The notes beneath the pieces are model-generated. The model searched no databases and was not told where the DNA came from. It saw only the letters and a program-made list of their open reading frames with translations. From assembly GCA_023391905.1 (NCBI GenBank), contig JAEWAD010000127.1:1-7534 (forward strand): a stretch of DNA of 7,534 nucleotides, given 5' to 3'. How positions within the stretch are numbered: position 1 is the first letter of the stretch; each line of letters starts with the position of its first letter. Origin of the DNA: Pseudomonadota bacterium. GTDB lineage: Bacteria; Pseudomonadota; Alphaproteobacteria; Rhizobiales; Kaistiaceae. Of the stretch, positions 6,080 through 7,534 are shown one piece after another. A program made the position numbers and the translations under genes.

Positions 6080-7473
6080 ATGACCTGACCAGGCAATCCC
6101 GGGCCGATATCGAGAAGGCCCGGCGCGAAGCCGTGCCGGCAATCGTCTATGCCACCGCCATCCGCGGCAGCCGCAACGACGTCATCGACCGCGAGCCGAG
6201 CCTGAAGGTGCCGGTCATCGCCGGGCTGGTGGCCATCGTCGTCGGATTCGGCGGCTTCATGAGCTGGGCGTTCTCCGCCAATCTCGACAGCGCCGCTGTC
6301 GCCAGCGGCTCGGTCGTCGCCGATACCAAGCGCAAGACCGTCAGCCATTTCGAGGGCGGCATCCTGAAGCGCCTGCTCGTGCGGGAGGGAGACCTCGTCC
6401 AGCCGGGGCAGCCGCTGATCCTGCTCGACGACACCCGCGCCCGCTCCGAGCTGCAGCAATTGACCGCCCGGCGCTTCGCCCTGACGGCAAAGCTGGCGCG
6501 GCTTCGCAGTGAACAGGCAGAGGCGGCTGCGATCACTTTTCCGGCCGAATTGCTCGAGGCGACCGAGCAGGCGGCCCGCGACGCCATCGCGGCGGAGACG
6601 AAATTCTTCACCAGCCGGCTGGCCGCCAAGGGCGGGCGTCTCGACGTGCAGCGCAAGTCCGTCGAGCAGCACGAGGCGGAGGCGCAGGCGCTTGCCGCCC
6701 AAGGCGACGCGTCGCGGCGCCAGATCGAGCTTCTGCAGGAGCAGCGCGACGCGATCGCGGGCCTGGTCGAGAAGGGGTTCGCGCGGCGCTCGCAGCTGCT
6801 GGAGATCGATTCGAAGCTCAGCGAGCTGCAGGGCGACGCGGGCGAATTCACCGCCAATCGCGCCAAGGCCGAGCAGGCCAAGGCCGGCGCCAAGCTGGAG
6901 CTGCTGGCGCTGACGCAGGACTGGCAGCAGCAGGTGGCCGGCGAGATCGCCACCGCACAGGGTGAACTCGCCGATGTCGACGAGCGCATCGTCGCGGCGC
7001 GCGACGTGCTGCAGCGGCTCGAGGTGCGCTCGCCGCAGGCGGGCGTCATCGTCAATGCCCAGGTCCGCACGGTCGGCGGCGCCATCTCGGCCGGCGCGCC
7101 GCTGATGGACATCGTCCCCGAGGACGAGCCCCTGGTGATCGAGGCGCATGTCAGTCCGACCGACATCGACAGCATCCGGGTCGGCTCGCCGGTGCGTGTC
7201 CGGCTCACTGCCTACAACCAGCGCCGCCACGCGCCGCTGGAGGGCAAGCTGACCTATGTCGCCGCCGACCACGTCGTCGACGAGCGCACCAACCAGACCT
7301 ATTTCGTCGTCCGCGCCGAGGTGCTGCCGGAGTCGCTCGCGGCGGCGCCGGGCATCAAGCTCTATCCCGGCATGCCGGCCGACGTGCTGATCATCAACAA
7401 GCCGCGGCTGGCAATCGACTACCTGCTGTCGCCGATCACCGACAGCTTCGACGCCGCCTTCCACGAGGAATAG
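6076..7473 (+). CDS. HlyD/PrtE-family membrane fusion protein of a type I secretion system
   Basis: 465-residue periplasmic adaptor that should link the ABC transporter to a TolC-like outer membrane channel. It has a short cytoplasmic N-terminus and one membrane anchor at about 45-66. The first half of the barrel-sandwich (lipoyl-like) domain includes HFEGGILKRLLVREGD (91-106) and PGQPLILLD. A long alpha-helical hairpin rich in Ala, Glu, Gln and Arg covers about 120-315. The second half of the sandwich is LEVRSPQAGVIVNAQVRTVGG (315-335). A C-terminal beta domain ends with LYPGMPADVLI (429-439) and YLLSPITDSFDAAF, both typical of this branch. Length matches the family's usual 430-470. Start is set by the ATGA overlap. 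By position it corresponds to WgdB (ExpD2) of the S. meliloti galactoglucan cluster. The outer membrane partner is not in the window and is often encoded elsewhere. Confidence 0.92.
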   Translation: MNDLTRQSRADIEKARREAVPAIVYATAIRGSRNDVIDREPSLKVPVIAGLVAIVVGFGGFMSWAFSANLDSAAVASGSVVADTKRKTVSHFEGGILKRLLVREGDLVQPGQPLILLDDTRARSELQQLTARRFALTAKLARLRSEQAEAAAITFPAELLEATEQAARDAIAAETKFFTSRLAAKGGRLDVQRKSVEQHEAEAQALAAQGDASRRQIELLQEQRDAIAGLVEKGFARRSQLLEIDSKLSELQGDAGEFTANRAKAEQAKAGAKLELLALTQDWQQQVAGEIATAQGELADVDERIVAARDVLQRLEVRSPQAGVIVNAQVRTVGGAISAGAPLMDIVPEDEPLVIEAHVSPTDIDSIRVGSPVRVRLTAYNQRRHAPLEGKLTYVAADHVVDERTNQTYFVVRAEVLPESLAAAPGIKLYPGMPADVLIINKPRLAIDYLLSPITDSFDAAFHEE

Positions 7474-7496
7474 CCCGCCCGGATTTTCTGCCCGAA

Positions 7497-7520
7497 GCCC
7501 CGGGCCCCGGCGCCCGGGGC
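7497..7520 (+). terminator. GC-rich hairpin after the exporter operon, possible terminator
   Basis: GCCCCGGG (7497-7504) pairs perfectly with CCCGGGGC (7513-7520) around an 8-nt loop, 23 bp after the fusion-protein stop. The following bases are G-rich rather than T-rich, so it lacks the tract of a classic intrinsic terminator. It may still cause pausing, protect a 3' end, or let some transcription continue into a downstream gene. Confidence 0.35.
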
Positions 7521-7534
7521 GGGGGGTGGGGCGG

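Noticed and set aside
4856..6142. 428-codon open frame on the - strand opposite the ABC transporter gene
   Set aside because: Low-complexity Arg/Asp/Ala translation, antisense to an intact ABC ATPase with all motifs.
5797..7464. 555-codon open frame on the - strand opposite the fusion-protein gene
   Set aside because: Longest antisense frame here, but its translation has no recognisable fold and mirrors the codon pattern of the real gene.
1..7534. CRISPR arrays, tRNA or rRNA genes, insertion sequences, integrase or attachment sites
   Set aside because: No regular repeats, tRNA-like cloverleaf, transposase or flanking direct repeats were seen. Intergenic DNA is only about 40, 39, 178 and 61 bp in the four gaps.

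Overview
The window is a GC-rich stretch of bacterial chromosome or megaplasmid. Codon usage strongly favours G or C at third positions, and the gene families point to an alphaproteobacterium, most likely Hyphomicrobiales (Rhizobium/Bosea-like). No genus can be fixed from sequence reading alone. Nearly all of it is coding, and all six genes suit the making, trimming or export of a surface polysaccharide and an associated secreted protein.

Layout. Left block (+ strand): the end of a secreted clan GH-A type glycoside hydrolase (cut by the left edge), then a leaderless SGNH/GDSL hydrolase with an extra C-terminal domain. Middle block (- strand): a MarR-family regulator followed by a family-4 glycosyltransferase. 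The glycosyltransferase converges on the SGNH gene, and the two overlap by 52 bp at their 3' ends. Right block (+ strand): a PrtD-type type I secretion ABC transporter and its HlyD-type membrane fusion partner, coupled by an ATGA overlap. The window ends 61 bp after the fusion protein.

The main control point is the AT-rich 178 bp gap between the divergent regulator and ABC genes (4093-4270). It holds a perfect 10 bp inverted repeat (TTGAAGCATT / AATGCTTCAA), a third degenerate copy, further nested dyads and a plausible sigma70-type promoter towards the transporter. This looks like an operator region for the MarR protein.

The order glycosyltransferase - MarR regulator - type I ABC transporter - membrane fusion protein matches what I recall of the Sinorhizobium meliloti galactoglucan (EPS II) cluster: wgcA(expC) - wggR(expG) - wgdA(expD1) - wgdB(expD2), followed there by the secreted calcium-binding protein WgeA(ExpE1). 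I infer that this is an EPS II-like locus in another alphaproteobacterium, with a secreted glycosidase and an SGNH hydrolase attached on the glycosyltransferase side. The secretion substrate is probably just beyond the right edge.
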